Assembly: GCA_017871115.1 (NCBI GenBank)
Contig: JAFCIZ010000004.1
Coordinates: 1,092,501 to 1,156,500, forward strand
Source of the DNA: Cunninghamella blakesleeana
Lineage: Eukaryota; Mucoromycota; Mucoromycetes; Mucorales; Cunninghamellaceae
DNA: 64,000 bases
Direction: 5' to 3'
Positions 1-13,280 of this stretch are shown piece after piece. The position numbers were made by a program, and so were the translations under genes. The notes below the pieces were generated by a model. The model saw only the letters and a list, made by a program, of their open reading frames with translations, had not been told where the DNA came from and made no database searches. Within the stretch, counting starts at the first letter, position 1. The number at the start of each line of letters is the position of its first letter.

Positions 1-529
1 ACAAAGAATTTCCAGTAAATATCGTTCATACCATAAAATTGCACTTCGCCAGGTTTGATATAACTATTATTATTATTTAAATATGATGGTCATTTGTCAA
101 TAAATGTTCATTATCATTATTATCACCCTACTATTTTTTTCTATATCCATTGAACTCTTGTTGTACATATATGATTATACCTTTTGCTTTTCATCCTCAT
201 TGATTTTATGATATCGGGTCATAAGGCAAGCCATTGTCACATCACTCACTTTTCTTGATGATTCTTCTACTTTACAAGCTAAATAAATACATGCGCCAGA
301 TACGTGCTAATATAAGATAATGAAATACAGTATATATATGTAATAGATATAATCAATACTATATATTAATATAACCATATGTGTTATTTATTTATTTTTT
401 ACTATTTTCGTCTGTATATGTCTATCTATATATTTATTATTATTACCTCCATCCCATATTCACTGAATGAACATCGCATATAGAATCTATGAAAATAAAC
501 TATTGCAGTGGCTACCGTTATTTGAGGTC

Positions 530-565
<36 letters not shown>

Positions 566-806
566 TAGTAATAATAATAATAATAATTATAATAGTAGAG
601 AGAAAATGAGTAAGGAGTAACAACTAAAACAGTAATTTATATATTTATAAAACAATATACAATAAAGTAACTTACACTGCTAATCGACAACCAATCGCTT
701 GAATAAATGAACATCCTTGAGATCTCATACGTTGCTCTTCGGCTACAGAAATACCATCCTGAATAATAGTAGGTGTTGATTGCAATTCATCTCTAGTAAA
801 AAACCA
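1..806 (-). CDS. Cyclin T/K-like protein (partial, runs off left edge)
   Basis: Four exons on the minus strand, at about 806-676, 528-447, 306-182 and 63-1, join in phase into a cyclin-box protein. The first has WFFTRDELQSTP followed by an Asp-Gly-Ile-Ser and a Gln-Gly-Cys-Ser-Phe-Ile-Gln stretch. The second has TVATAIVYFHRFYMR. The third has ACIYLACKVEES. The last, cut by the window edge, has WRSAILWYERYLLEIL. This order matches the N-terminal cyclin box of the C-type transcription cyclins (cyclin T, K, Bur2/Ctk2 relatives), which activate Cdk9/Cdk12-type kinases that phosphorylate RNA polymerase II. The start codon is not resolved. A 17-nt mini-exon at about 1364-1380 encoding WWQSQ would precede the first exon in phase, with the ATG further upstream. 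Cyclin identity is clear. The subfamily (T versus K versus L) is inferred from the WFFT...EL...TP signature. Confidence 0.82.
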
Positions 807-1934
807 CTAAAGATAATTTTAATAATAATAATAATAATATCATAGTTCAATAAATAAATAAAAAATTCTTCATTTTATAATTATACAATGAGTAATGTTT
901 TTATATATCATATATTTTTGACATACTTGTTCCATATTTTATATATTTATATTATTATTTATTTATATATATATCAAAAATAGATAGACTAATAAATAAA
1001 AAACAAAAAATGATTTTTTTATAACAAATAGAAAAAAGAGTAAAAAAAGGAAAACGGAAGGGAAAAATTGATTTATTTGGAAGCCGACCTTTTTTAAAAA
1101 AAGATTAAATAATGAGAATAGTTAACCTTTTTCCCCCTTCAAAAATTTCATTTGTATTTTATATTATATTTCCTTTAGTTTGATTATTGGCTGCCTATGT
1201 TATTGCTATTTATTTAATATAGTAAAAAAAAATTCATTTTAAAAATAGCAAGTTTTTATTAACTTTCTAGTTACTTTCCTTGAATAGTAACAATAAAAAA
1301 ACTATTACTTTTATTATTTTTTAAAAAAATTTCTTGCATGAAAAATATTGGATAATTTTACCTGTGATTGCCACCACGCTAAAAATTGACAATATCTTTT
1401 AAAGCTATTGATGAAGTAATCTCGAAATAAAAAAAAGCTCGAATACTACGAAAAAATTTTAATACGCTTTAGTTTGATCACTATATATATATATTAATGA
1501 GAAAAAAAGTACGTATGATTATAATGAAAAGCTAAATTTTTTAAATAATAATAATCGCTTATAGATTGGCTAATGACACATACATTAATATAACTTCAGA
1601 AATAATAAAATTTTATTAACATTGTGGTTTAACATTATTTTATAAGCTGTTAAAATATCTAGACGTAAAATAAAAAAATTAATAAGAGATATAAGTCAAT
1701 ATGGATAGCAAACATATATATTGACTAAAATATTTTCTCTCTTTATTATATGCAAGTATTTTGAGTTAAAAAATAAATATATAAAAAGTACAAACCGTTT
1801 TGTCAAAAAAAACTTCATATACAGTCTCAAAATTTTCCGTATCCATAAAAGGAAATATTCTAAGTATGTTCAAATATATAATTTTTTAAAATTAATCAGT
1901 AGTGTCTTAATAAAATAAGATATATTAAAAATTG

Positions 1935-2010
<76 letters not shown>

Positions 2011-2910
2011 TTATATATATATATGTATTTAGAATACACTTTTATATGAAAGAAAATAAATAATAACTTTCGCGCATTTTTTTATTATATGAGAGAAAAT
2101 CACTACATTATGCATAAATAAACATACAAAGATATATATTATTTAGCTTTTTATTGCAAATATAAAAGACTACATACATAAACACAAATATAAATGATAG
2201 CTGTGAATTTGATAAAGTTTTATACTTTCATTGTATTCATATCATAATACAGAATATTAATAAAAAAGTTATATACCATGATTTATCTGTAATCTAAAGA
2301 TTTTTAAAAAGGAACTAACCGCAATAAATGATACTTTTAATACAAAAAAAATATAGTATGGAAATTTTCCATTATATATTACAAAAATATCGTATAGTTT
2401 ATATTTTCGTAAAGCAAAACTAAAAAAAAAGTGTATCCTGAATTCAAAAGATATTATATATATAGATGGTTCAAGAATTTAGTAGTACAACTATCAAAGC
2501 TATAAAAATATTTTAAACTCCGTTATAAATGGGTAAGGGCAGCTTTTTTGAAAAAGTGGGAAAAAAATTAATTTTTCTTTCTTCTTTTTGATATGCTAAA
2601 ACATTACTCTTAATGGCTAAAAGTAATGGGTCAGGTACTTAAAACAAAGAGTCTCATAAATATTAAAAAAACAAAGAAAAATTTCATGGATTGGTCCTAA
2701 AATAAATAAAAATATTTACTATTATTATTGTTATAATTTATTATTATTACTATTATTATTATTTATTTATTTATTTATTATTGTTTTATTCACTTTATAA
2801 AATAAATAGCTCCTAGCAGCAGGTATCGGCAGGTAAGCTTACCCTTATCATGGATTAATAAAAATGAATATAATATATCACACATATCATTATTACATCA
2901 CCATAATTTA
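807..2910. other. Intergenic region, no gene recognised
   Basis: This lies between the divergent cyclin (-) and cullin (+) genes and must hold both promoters. It is almost entirely AT, with one A-run and GA repeat at 1935-2005. The only open stretch of any length (1721-1918, 65 codons) is Lys/Ile/Phe-rich with no recognisable motif and is probably chance. A 17-nt coding mini-exon of the cyclin may lie at 1364-1380. Confidence 0.6.
1935..2005. repeat. A40 homopolymer followed by GA microsatellite
   Basis: About 40 consecutive A are followed by about 12 GA dinucleotides. There is no retroposon body or target-site duplication beside it, so I treat it as a simple-sequence tract. Confidence 0.9.
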
Positions 2911-5900
2911 ATGTCAAATAATAACAGTGAACATGATTATACCAATTTATCTGTACAAAGTCTCGAAAATAGATCTACAATGCTCTCAAGAAATATTACG
3001 AAAAAACACGGTCCTGAAGATCTAGAGCAATCTCATTTCAACAAACGTAAAAGAACAGAAAATTTTTTCAACATAACAGAAGCTAAATTTAGAAATGTAT
3101 CGATAAATGATGATAATATGAATATAGATTTGAATACTACTATGAATAATAATAATAATAATGACACAAGCTTCAACAACAGCTCTAAGAATAATAATAC
3201 TAACAGTAATAATATAAACAACTTTATTAATACTAATACAAGCAACTATATTAATATTAATAATGTCAGTATTAATAAGGATAATATCAATAGTAACAAA
3301 AACAGAAATATAAGTGAAATCAATAATGACTTTAAAATGAATGGATTCGAGTCTTCACCAACCCAAAAACCTCAAAATGTCGTTGACAATACTCAAGAGC
3401 ATCATAAATTTAATATCATAGAAAATAATACACAGGATACCAACAATAGTGAAAGCACAACCGATCATTGTACTAATGAGCTTGTAAATCATACACATCA
3501 TAATGAGCATCGATCAAGGCGTTCAAATATTTGTACTGCTCCTTTAAAATCATTAATTGGGTTTAATAAAAAAAAACCAACACCAAAGATAATTATAATT
3601 GAAAAGGATAACAATGGTAAGTTCTATATTTATAATAAAAACAAAATAAAGAGAAATAAAAAAGTAGATCATTATTTACATAAAAAAACTATATTTTTAT
3701 ATATAAATATATCAGCACAAGAAAGTAAAATAGATAAATTGAATATGGATACAGTTTTAGATTTATTCTTAACTACTATTGATTCATTTTTTGAATGTAT
3801 ATTTAATGAGCAATCTATGGACTTTAACCTTGGGCAAATTGGCCAGGTGAATATTGAATATTAATAATAATAGTAATATGGAATCATGTGTTAACTAGAG
3901 TTGTTACTTTTATGCTTATTTTTTTTAAATAAATAGCAATGTCGTCATATATGCCAACAAATTGATGGTGACCAAATATATGTTAAAATACATAGTTCCT
4001 TAAACACTGCTATAGAAAATATTTGTTGTAAACTACGAATGTAAGTATTATTATTAATATAGTCGATTAACTTATGGTTTTTTACTTATTTATCAATATA
4101 ACTCTATTTTTATTTCATTTTTTAAATAATAGAGCACCATTCCAGAGCTCTGATTTTTTACAACATATGATTGAAACATGGGAAGATTATTATGGAAAGC
4201 TGGTAAAACTTTATAATAATAATAGCAATAATAATAATATTTAAGTATAAAGGGTAAATTATTCACGAACATATATATATATATATGATAACTATTGTAG
4301 AATGTTATAAATGAACTATTCAACCAAGTTAATAGCTCTTATGTTATACCAAAAACAAAATATTTATCGATCAAGTAATATATTTACATATATAATAATA
4401 ACAATAATAATAACAATATTAATAATAATGGAATGAAACAGATATTAATTGTTATTATTGTCATTGACATTAATACTGTTTAATTTTAGGGATATGGGAA
4501 AACAATTATATATAGAAGCTTTGATAAAAGATAAACTTATTAGAGAACGAACAATATCGAGCACTATTTATATATTTTCACGTTTAAGGTAATAATGTCC
4601 CTTGGTTACTTTTATTCTTATTTAAGTATAGATGTAAAAGTAGTAGTAACAATACTAATAGACCGATATATATTTTTATGATTAGATATCGCTATGAAGT
4701 TGATACTGATTTAATTCACTCAATAATGAAGTTTTTATACAAAGATCTATGTATATATACTGATTTATTTGAACAACGACTATCGAAATCAATAAAAGAG
4801 TATTATAATGAAAGAGCAATAAATGGAATTAATTCGCTTTCAACAGAGCTCTATTTAGCATTCAGTCTGGATTTAATTTTACGAGAAAGCTATTATGAAC
4901 GAGAAATATTTCACTTATATATACCTCCAAAGTTATCATTCACTGATATTGCAGTTAATGAATTATTAATTACTCATTTGGAACTCATATTACAAGGTAG
5001 TTATATATATTTAAGAATATTATTATGTAAATACGATAATTCCTCATATTAATAGTTCTTAATTATTTGTTCTATTATTTTGCTATTAATTTTATTTATT
5101 TTAAAAAAGAATTCGACTTATTATTAGAACATAAACCTTTATTAAAAGCTTTGTACAGATTTATACATCGATCAAAGGTTGTGGCTGAACTTCAATCTGC
5201 ACTAAGCAATTATGCAAAGGTATGTTAAAGAATGATGATAAAATATAAATTATATATTCGCGCACTAGCCTTTGTTTGCCAATATTAACACATACATACA
5301 AACACAAACCACACACACACACACACATATATATATATAGATCACATTATCAAAACGTATAGCATCTATTACAACCGATGATACAAATTTTGTTAATACT
5401 TGTCTAGAGTTCAAGTCATTTATGCATGGTATTATTGGAACATGCTTTAATAACGATGTAATGTTAATAAGTGCCTGTAAAGAAGTTATTAGAATAACTA
5501 TCAATAATCATATAAAATCAGCAGTATTATTAGCTTCCTACTTTGAAAGGGCACTGATATCTAATACAGTAAGTAATAAAAAAACTAAAAACCATCATCC
5601 AGTTATCATATTAAACTATATCAATTATGCATTTATTATATATATTATATGAATGAATTATTATAGCCTGAAAGGTTCAATTATTATATAGACAATGGTT
5701 TAGATTTATTTGGATATTTACAAGGTATTATATATTTATATAATGTTAAAGTATTTTACTTTTTAATCGTATATTAAATGTATCTTTCATTTCTCTCTTT
5801 TTAAAATATATATGTAGCAAAAGATATATTCAAGTCATGTTTTAAAGTTAATTTAGCAAGGAATTTATTAAGAAACTCCAATACTGAAGTCATTGATAAT

Positions 5901-7533
5901 GGGCTCACTATGATAAATAGATTAAGAGAATGTAATATAAATAGATACTCAAATGAAATAATTTCATATAAATAATATAATAGTGGTAACTAATCTTTTT
6001 TTTTTTTTTTTTAAAAAAAAATAAAATAAAAAAATAAATTAATATTTAGATTGTGGCAATGAATTTGTAAACGACCTGAATAATATGATTGAAGATATCA
6101 AATTATCTAAAGAATTAAATGAATCATTTAAAGTAAGTTTTTCCAATATTATATATACTTGTATGTATAAACATAAATGATTAATCTACTTGTATACATA
6201 TATTTAAATAGTTAACTCAGAAGAATGATGATGTTCTTAATGTTAATAAATTATTCGTAAACACATTGACTGGCGCTTTTTGGCCTTTTAAAGCTATAGA
6301 TGCAAAGGTTTATTTTCCAAACGAGGTAAGAGTAAGAATTAAAACAAAAATAATGATAAAAGCAACAGAGCTTAATTTGTTGAATATACTATAAATGTAT
6401 CTATATTATTATAATATTTTTAGTACTTGGACCTATTAAAGCTATATAAAGAATATTATCGAAGTGTATACCCCCATCGAAAATTAACTTGGATGAATTC
6501 GTTAGGAACATGTGAAATAGATGCCAATTTTCCATTATATAGCTTTAAAATGAAAACTACTTTATATCAAGCAACGATTTTACTGTTTTTTAATCTCAAG
6601 AATATACCGTTTTGGACTTGTTCGCAAATTGTTAACGCAACAAAAATAGGTAATGTATATGAATAGATAGGTAACTAAATACATAATTATAAGTAGTACT
6701 TACTCAATTAACTTTATTATTCTTATTTGTTAAGATAAAAATGTGGTCAAGCATGAACTCTCAACTTTAACGACAAGCAAAATGCCATTGTTAATTAGAA
6801 AAGATAGCAATGATGAATTAATTCTACCTTCAAGTGGAATTATTAAACCTATTAAAGATTCTGACCGATTTTATTTTAACTTTGAATTGAAAAATATTAA
6901 TAACATTAATATTTCAAATATTTTACATACACCAATTGAATTAATACCTTTCAATGATCAAGCTGTAGAACGCCATGTATTATTTGAAAGAAAAGATAAG
7001 GTAATATATATAAATATAGTAGTGAGTATAATAATAGTTAATAATGGTAATAATGATAATAAAAAGGATATAGCTACTTTTAGAAAAATATTAATATTAA
7101 CGCCTACATTATATTATATTTTATACATTATTCATTATATAGATTCAAGCGCTGATTTTACGAGTATTAAAAAAACACCGAGAGTTAAAATTAACAGAAC
7201 TAGTAAAAATAATGCAAGAATCACAAAAAAAGCTATATATATCTATTCAGGTAAAAAAAAATAAAAATATAAAAAAAATATAGTATGTACATTAAAATTG
7301 AAAATATAAAATTTATTAAACATATAAATATGCACTATTATAGTTTGAATCTATCATCAGCATATTAGATGACCTAGTTATACTGTAAGAATGTTTTTAT
7401 ATTATATAATGAAATACAACATAAAGCAGGGAAAAGGGTCTTATTAGGGTTATAACCTTATATCTTTTTTTATTTTTTTTATAGAGGGTATATTAAAAAA
7501 GATTCCAACGGTCGCTTACTTTATTCGGAATAA
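2911..7533 (+). CDS. Divergent cullin, nearest CUL4 type
   Basis: A multi-exon gene (a dozen or more short exons) encodes a cullin, the elongated scaffold of cullin-RING ubiquitin ligases. The first exon (2911 to about 3846) gives a roughly 210-residue Asn-rich N-terminal extension. Cullin repeats follow, including ENICCKLR (near 4035), NQVNSSYVIPKTKYLSI (near 4330-4375), DMGKQLYIEALIKDK (near 4495) and LLLEHKPLLKALYRFIHRSK (5115-5177). The cullin-homology domain includes FWPFKAIDAKVYFP, HRKLTWMNSLGTCE and MKTTLYQATILLFFN (6270-6600). The C-terminal winged-helix/neddylation domain is split over three exons. One holds IQALILRVLKKHREL (7143-7250), where the Lys after ILRVL corresponds to the NEDD8 acceptor. 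The last gives DDLVILGYIKKDSNG and ends at the stop at 7531-7533. The phase works through every junction I checked. Sequence divergence is high but the neddylation site and the RBX-binding end are kept, so it is probably functional. CUL4 type is judged from the DMG and IRERTISSTI segments. CUL3 is the alternative. Confidence 0.85.
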
Positions 7534-7769
7534 TAACATAAAATCATATTTAACATCACTTTCATTATATAATATTATTTTTTATCATCGTATGTACGTA
7601 TATTTTTGTATTATAAAGCATTATAATAAATATGAACAATTAATATAAAAGTTTTTTTTTTTATAATGTAACTGCGGTGTTTAAATTAAATTTCTATTAT
7701 AAATTTTTGGCGCGACCAGTTTTTTTTCCTTCCTCTTTAGTTTATTTTTCTATATTATATTTTTAAAAA

Positions 7770-7906
7770 ATGAAAGAAGTTCAAGTTAATGAAGATCCTT
7801 ATACACCAAAAGAAGAGTTTTATAAAGAACTTGCAGAACAAGTGAATGCCATTACTGAAGATCAAACATACTGGGTATTATTATTATTACATACATATAT
7901 TTACTG

Positions 7907-7946
<40 letters not shown>

Positions 7947-8738
7947 TGACAGATTACTAATATAAAGTAAAAAAAAATTTTTTTGTTAAAAACTGTAGGT
8001 AACCAATTTATCTAATGCTTCAAGTATAATTTATCATGGTTTAAACAGCCTTCAACACTTTAAAGAAAAGCCAGTTAATTGGGCAGGTTTTTATATAATT
8101 GATCCTAAAGACAATCAAAAGTTAATTTTGGGGCCTTTTCAAGGAAAGGTAACACGAAAAAAAAAAAAATAGTAGAATATATAAAACATAAAAAAAAATA
8201 GATAAAGACAGAGAGTGAGAGAGAGAAAAAATTGGGGAAAGGGAGCTAGGAGGCAAAAACAAAAAAACTAGGTTTTTTTTATTTAATCTCAACTTGGGGT
8301 TTTTTTTTCTTGTATACATACTTAGGTGGCGTGTACCGAGATTCCATTTGGTAAAGGTGTATGCGGTACTGCAGCAAGTACAAGAGAAACCCAATTGATC
8401 CGAGATGTTCATGAATTTCCTGGCCATATTGCTTGTGATTCGGCTTCAAACTCAGAGATTGTAGTACCTTTAGTAGTCAATGATGTAAGTTATTATATAT
8501 ATAAAAACATTAAAATACAAGATTTACAAGATATTCTCCTTAAAAAAAAAATTAAACATTTATCATATAATTGTTATTGAATTATTTCATTTTTATTATT
8601 ATCTTTTTAATATATGTATATTAGAAACTTATTGGTGTATTGGATATTGACTGTCAAGAAAAGGAAGGATTTGATGAAAAGGATAGAGTGGGGTTAGAAA
8701 ATGTTGCCAAGATTATAATTAACAATTGTGCCTGGTAA
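7770..8738 (+). CDS. Free methionine-(R)-sulfoxide reductase (GAF domain, fRMsr)
   Basis: Four exons (7770-7874, 7999-8148, 8326-8484, 8625-8738) give a protein of about 175 residues, the normal length for the family. fRMsr reduces free L-methionine-R-sulfoxide in the cytosol with thioredoxin as donor. The single GAF domain is complete: NWAGFYIID, LGPFQGKVACTEIPFGKGVCG, HIACDSASNSEIVVPL and LIGVLDIDC. The three family cysteines are visible in VACTEI, GKGVCG and HIACDS. The last two residues before the stop are Cys-Ala-Trp-like (NNCAW), as in many homologues. The start is the first Met after an in-frame AT-rich leader and is followed by KEVQVNEDPYTPKEEFY, a plausible N-terminus. The gene sits about 240 bp downstream of the cullin, in the same direction, with a T-rich promoter between them. 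Confidence 0.93.
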
Positions 8739-9106
8739 ATATAAATGTAAAAATAAAAAAGGTTTTGGATAGAATTAAATATGCATAAGATGATGATAAA
8801 ATGGCAAGTCTCTCTCTTTCTCCCTCTCTCTTATTATTTTTTTTCCTTTTTGAAGGGGTTATTTTTTTTTCTTACCAATCATCCTTTCTTTTTCATTTTA
8901 AACATAACTCCTTTTATATCATTAAAACCATTTTACCTTTTTATTCTTCCTTTTCTTTTTTTTTTTTATCATTATTATAATTATTATTATTATTGTTTGT
9001 TTGTTTATACTATTATTAGCAAATTGCTCTCTTATTTATTATTAAAAAAGTATACAAATTCATTAAACATATTTTTTTCACAACACTTCACTGCCTTTTA
9101 ATATAT
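8739..9106. promoter_or_regulatory. Pyrimidine-rich intergenic region, probable promoter
   Basis: This is the gap between the fRMsr gene and the following same-strand gene. It is a CT- and T-rich tract (TCTCTCTTTCTCCCTCTCTC near 8811 and long T-runs). It reads as a Phe/Tyr/Leu-rich open frame only because it is poly-pyrimidine. It is typical of a fungal upstream region. No defined factor site is identified. Confidence 0.4.
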
Positions 9107-11880
9107 ATGACAATGGAATTATTAACTATAATAAACCAAGAAGAAACAGAAAAAAATAAGGTAAAAAATCAATCATATATAATATTTTTATTTTTATTTT
9201 TATCTTGAATCTTTATTTTTAAAAAAAGGAATTTATTCATTTTGGAATGTTTGATTTCTTATTATTGATCATTCTTTAAATATATCGGCATTTAGTATTC
9301 TTTTTTATTCAATTTTTTTTTTTTTTCCTCTTCCTTTTTTTTTTTTTTAGGATCTTTCTTTTACATTTTATGAAATTGATAGAAAAAATATTACGAAATC
9401 CATTTCAACACCAATAATGAAAAAGGGGACAAAAGAAGTATATTCACAACAATTAATTCATGATGATCAAGATTTGAGTTATATATCTGAAGTAAATAAT
9501 CAACATTTTGAAAAAATGACAACTTATAGGACCAATAAAATACATGATATTCATAAGAAGAATACGAACGATAATAATAACAATGATACTTATGGCGATG
9601 ATAATGATATTATTACTACATGTTTGGATCCTAAAAAAAAATCAATTCGATCTCGTTTTAAAGATGTATTGAAAATATCGACTATTTACAACAAACCTAA
9701 TCTTCAACCAACTTGCTCTTCTCCTATTCCAAATACAAAACTAGCGACTCATTCTTCCCCTACTACGAAATTCACAATGAATACGGTACAAAAAAGACAT
9801 TCTACTACATCATCCTTATTAAATGGTCATTATACTAATAATAATAATAATAATAATAATAAATTTATCAATAACAGCAATATGAATACCAAAGTTGAAG
9901 ATGATGATGATCGCCCTATTTCTAAATTAAAAGCAAAGCATGAAGCTAAATCAAGATCTTGGCATTATACTGATAAAATTACACTATGGAATGATAGTAC
10001 ACCTTCATCACCACTTTCACCTACAGTTAGTAATAATAATAATAGTAGGCATCTCACTGCAAAGAAAAAAAGAAATTCTTTAACTGTAAACACAAATGAC
10101 CATTCACCCAATCCTTCTAAACAACCCACTTCACCATCAATTCATCAAACAAATAATAATCATAATAATAATAATATTCATCACGCTTTATTAAGCTCAC
10201 CTTTACCGTCTTCATCAACACAACCAATCCAACCTACTTCTTCTTCTTCTTCTCGACTTTTAACTGCATTTCAAAAATTACGACAACAAAAATCATCTAT
10301 TGATTCCCTTTCTCATGGAAATACATCAACAACTTCATTCATGTCATCCATAAGTACAAACCCATCTGTGAATAAAAATAACTCTACAAGCTTTGCTGAA
10401 AAAATTAAAATTAGATTTCAATCAAACAATAGCAATAGTAATAGTCCTCATAATAATAGCAATAATAATAATTTACATAATAAATCACAACAGCAAGGAT
10501 CAAGACTTCCAGCACCTATTAACACCTCTCCTAGTATTAAAAGAAGATCAACGGGCAATTCAAAAGGATCGATCGAATCTAGGCGTTTAGTAAGCCCAAC
10601 CTTCCATCTTCCAAATGACAATATGATTATACCGCCTTCCTCTTCTGTATCAACCTCTGCAGCAGCTTTGAATCGGACTTTAGCTCAGATTAATGCTCAA
10701 AAAAGTAAAAACCGACTTTCTGCTAAATCCTCTTCAACAACTACAAATAATCATAATCAATATCAGCATCAACATCATAGCTTATTACAAAAGAGGTGCT
10801 CATCACCACCACCATCACATAATATCATATTAAGTGCTATAGAACATAAAGAAAAGTCAATACGTCAATTTAACCTTAAACCAACAGTATCAGCTAGTTA
10901 TAAAGGTAATTGTAATAGCATATCATCCGTTTTTTTTTTTTTTTATTTTATAAAATATAAATTAACATGTAATTATTTTATTTCTATTTTTTTTTTTTTA
11001 AATATATATAGATCAACATATGTATCAACAATCTTATGCAGTAGCAACATCAGGGGTAAATTACTCTCGTGAAAAGGATAAAAGGCAGCCACGTCAAATA
11101 CAAAAAGAGCAGCGAATGCAAAGACAACAACATTTATATCAGGATTCATATACTAATGGAATAGAAGCACAAAAGGTACAAAATAATAATAAGGGCAATA
11201 GGGTACCAACTAGTTACCCTTTACATATTGATGCACAAGTTATGGAAGGAAATATGATTATATCACCTACATGTTCAACATCATCCAATATCTCTTCATC
11301 TACTGTATCTGTTGCATTATCATCTACCTCATCATCATCATCATCAACAACAACCACAACAAATAATAATAGTAGTAGTAGTAGTAATAGTGCTACGGGT
11401 CAACTTGACAATAATAACAATTATATATTGGGCAACTTGAAAAAAAATCAATCCAATTCATCATCATCTTCTTTGTCTTCATCTACTTCTTTATCGTCTG
11501 TGACATCTTCAACGTCAGTCAGTACTGTTAATTCAAAAAATCAAAATCAAAAACATCAACAAAATAATAATAATAATAATTTAGTAAAATCATCCATATT
11601 AGCTATTAAACCATCATTGAAAACTCTAGATAAAAAGAATAATAAAAAAAATCAGAGTAATAAGAAAAAGAAGAAACGTCAAGTTAGATTCATGTCAACT
11701 ACCCTAGTAGAAGATACATTTTCTAAGCATGATTATGATCGTTGTTCCGACCCATATGCAGTATGTACTAGGTTAACTTCTCTTCTTGCTCAACAAATTA
11801 AAGATGAATTAAATAATTTTAAATTACAAGAAATGATTGTTCATCATCAATCTCGTGGAAATACTCATTTCTTTTTATAA
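9107..11880 (+). CDS. Ser/Asn-rich protein with conserved C-terminus and PP1-docking-like motif
   Basis: Three exons join in phase: 9107-9160 (MTMELLTIINQEETEKNK), 9351-10905 and 11012-11880. The product is about 825 residues, mostly disordered Ser/Thr/Asn/Gln-rich sequence with many Ser-Pro sites (for example PSSPLSP). Only the last 75 residues look folded and conserved. There, KKKKRQVRF fits the [RK]-x-V-x-F docking consensus for protein phosphatase 1. It is followed by KHDYDRCSDPYAVCTRLTS, then AQQIKDELNNFKLQEMIVHH and SRGNTHFFL at the stop. I recall similar C-termini (YDR...LT..LA..IK.ELN.FK.EM.VH..S...THFF) in other fungal proteins, but cannot name the family with certainty. Judging by composition it may be a bud-neck or cortex scaffold such as the BNI4 type, but that is inference. 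The next gene downstream, on the opposite strand, also carries an RVxF motif. Confidence 0.75.
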
Positions 11881-13280
11881 AAAAAATAAAATATAAAAAA
11901 ATAAAAAAATAAGAAAACATAAAAAATATTTATTATTTATTTTTATTACTATTTTTATTCATCCTCCTCTAATGGTTAGTCTTTATTATTATTTTTTTAA
12001 CAAATAAAAATTTGTACGTATCATCCTTTTTTATTTATAAATAAATAAATTTAAATAATAAATAATAATTTATCGATAAGCATATTTCATTATGTTAAGA
12101 AGAAGAAGAAGAAGAATCAAGTTCTTCATGTGTCAAATGCATTGATTAATGGCGGAAAAAAAAAAAAAAATCAAGGGGCATGATTTGTTTATAAGTAAAA
12201 AAAAAAAAAAATGGAAAAAGACATCAAAGGTAAAAAAGAGAAAGAAAAAGGAGGGGGTGGGAATAATTGATAGGTTCAATCCTTTTTTTTTTTTGACAAG
12301 TTACTAAGTTGATATGTTTATAATAATAAATAAATAAATAAAATATTGTAGACTAAATAGATGGAATAATTAGAAAGAAAAAAAAAATAATATTTTTATT
12401 GAACTTTTTTTTTTTTTTTTTTTTAAAAAAAGAAAAGAATAAAAAGAAAAAGAAACTAAAACTAAATAAAAAGAATAAAAAAAAATGTTTTTGATTATTT
12501 AAATTTAAATAATAAAGTCAATCGATTGATAAATGGTGAATAAAAAAAAAAAAAAAGGTCGTAAATAAATGGTAAAAGGGTATTTTAACAAGTTCCAAAT
12601 TTGTAATAATAAAATAAAAAAAATGTTTTTTAAGCATACAACATAGAGTAAATAAATAAAAAAAAAAAATACAACATAAAAATTTTCATAGAGTTATAAA
12701 CATAAAATAAATGCACACACAAGTAATACACAAAAAAAAGTAAATAAAAATAAAAAAAAGTATACACACAAATAATCGGTAAATAAAGAGGATGGTAATA
12801 TAGCGGAATTCAATTGGTAAAGGTAGTATATAAACACACATATATACACACACACATATGAAGAGAGATAGGAAGAGATTGAGAGGAGTATACTTGACAC
12901 TGCACACACACAAAATACAAGACAAGTAAGAGAGAGAGAGAGAGATTTAAGGCCTTAAATAATGTAGGAGAGAGGAGTTATATATAAATATATTACACAC
13001 ACATAATATATTTATATATAAAGAGGTAGAGAGGTATACACACACACACATAAAGAGTAGGTTATTTTAAAAAAAAAGCGAGAATCACAATTTATAAAGG
13101 ATTCGGAATGGGGAAAGAATGGAAGTGGTTTCTAGGGAATAAGAGTTTTCCTTGTTTTTGTTTCCAATAAAGTGCTTTCTTTTTTGCAAAGTGCCAACCA
13201 AAAAGGAAAAAATTACCCAGCGGTAGAATTTTCAAAAAAGAAAAAAAGTGACCATTGCACACTTGTTATTTTAGAATTTT
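11881..13280. other. Convergent intergenic region with 3' UTRs and microsatellites
   Basis: This lies between two genes that converge (stop of the + gene at 11880, stop of the - gene at 13281). It holds AAG and A-run microsatellites, a T20A7 tract at 12405-12431, CA/TA-rich tracts at 12712-12855 and 12995-13050, and a GA run near 12930-12945. No coding sequence is supported. The reverse-strand open frames at 12686-12925 are translations of the CA/TA tract. Confidence 0.6.

Noticed and set aside
1721..1918. 65-codon plus-strand frame in the cyclin-cullin gap
   Set aside because: It is Lys/Ile/Phe/Tyr-rich, as expected from AT-rich DNA, with no motif and no joining exon.
8781..9101. 106-codon frame rich in Phe/Tyr/Leu that looks like a membrane protein
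   Set aside because: It is a translation of a pyrimidine-rich promoter tract, with no homology-like pattern, directly upstream of a convincing gene start.
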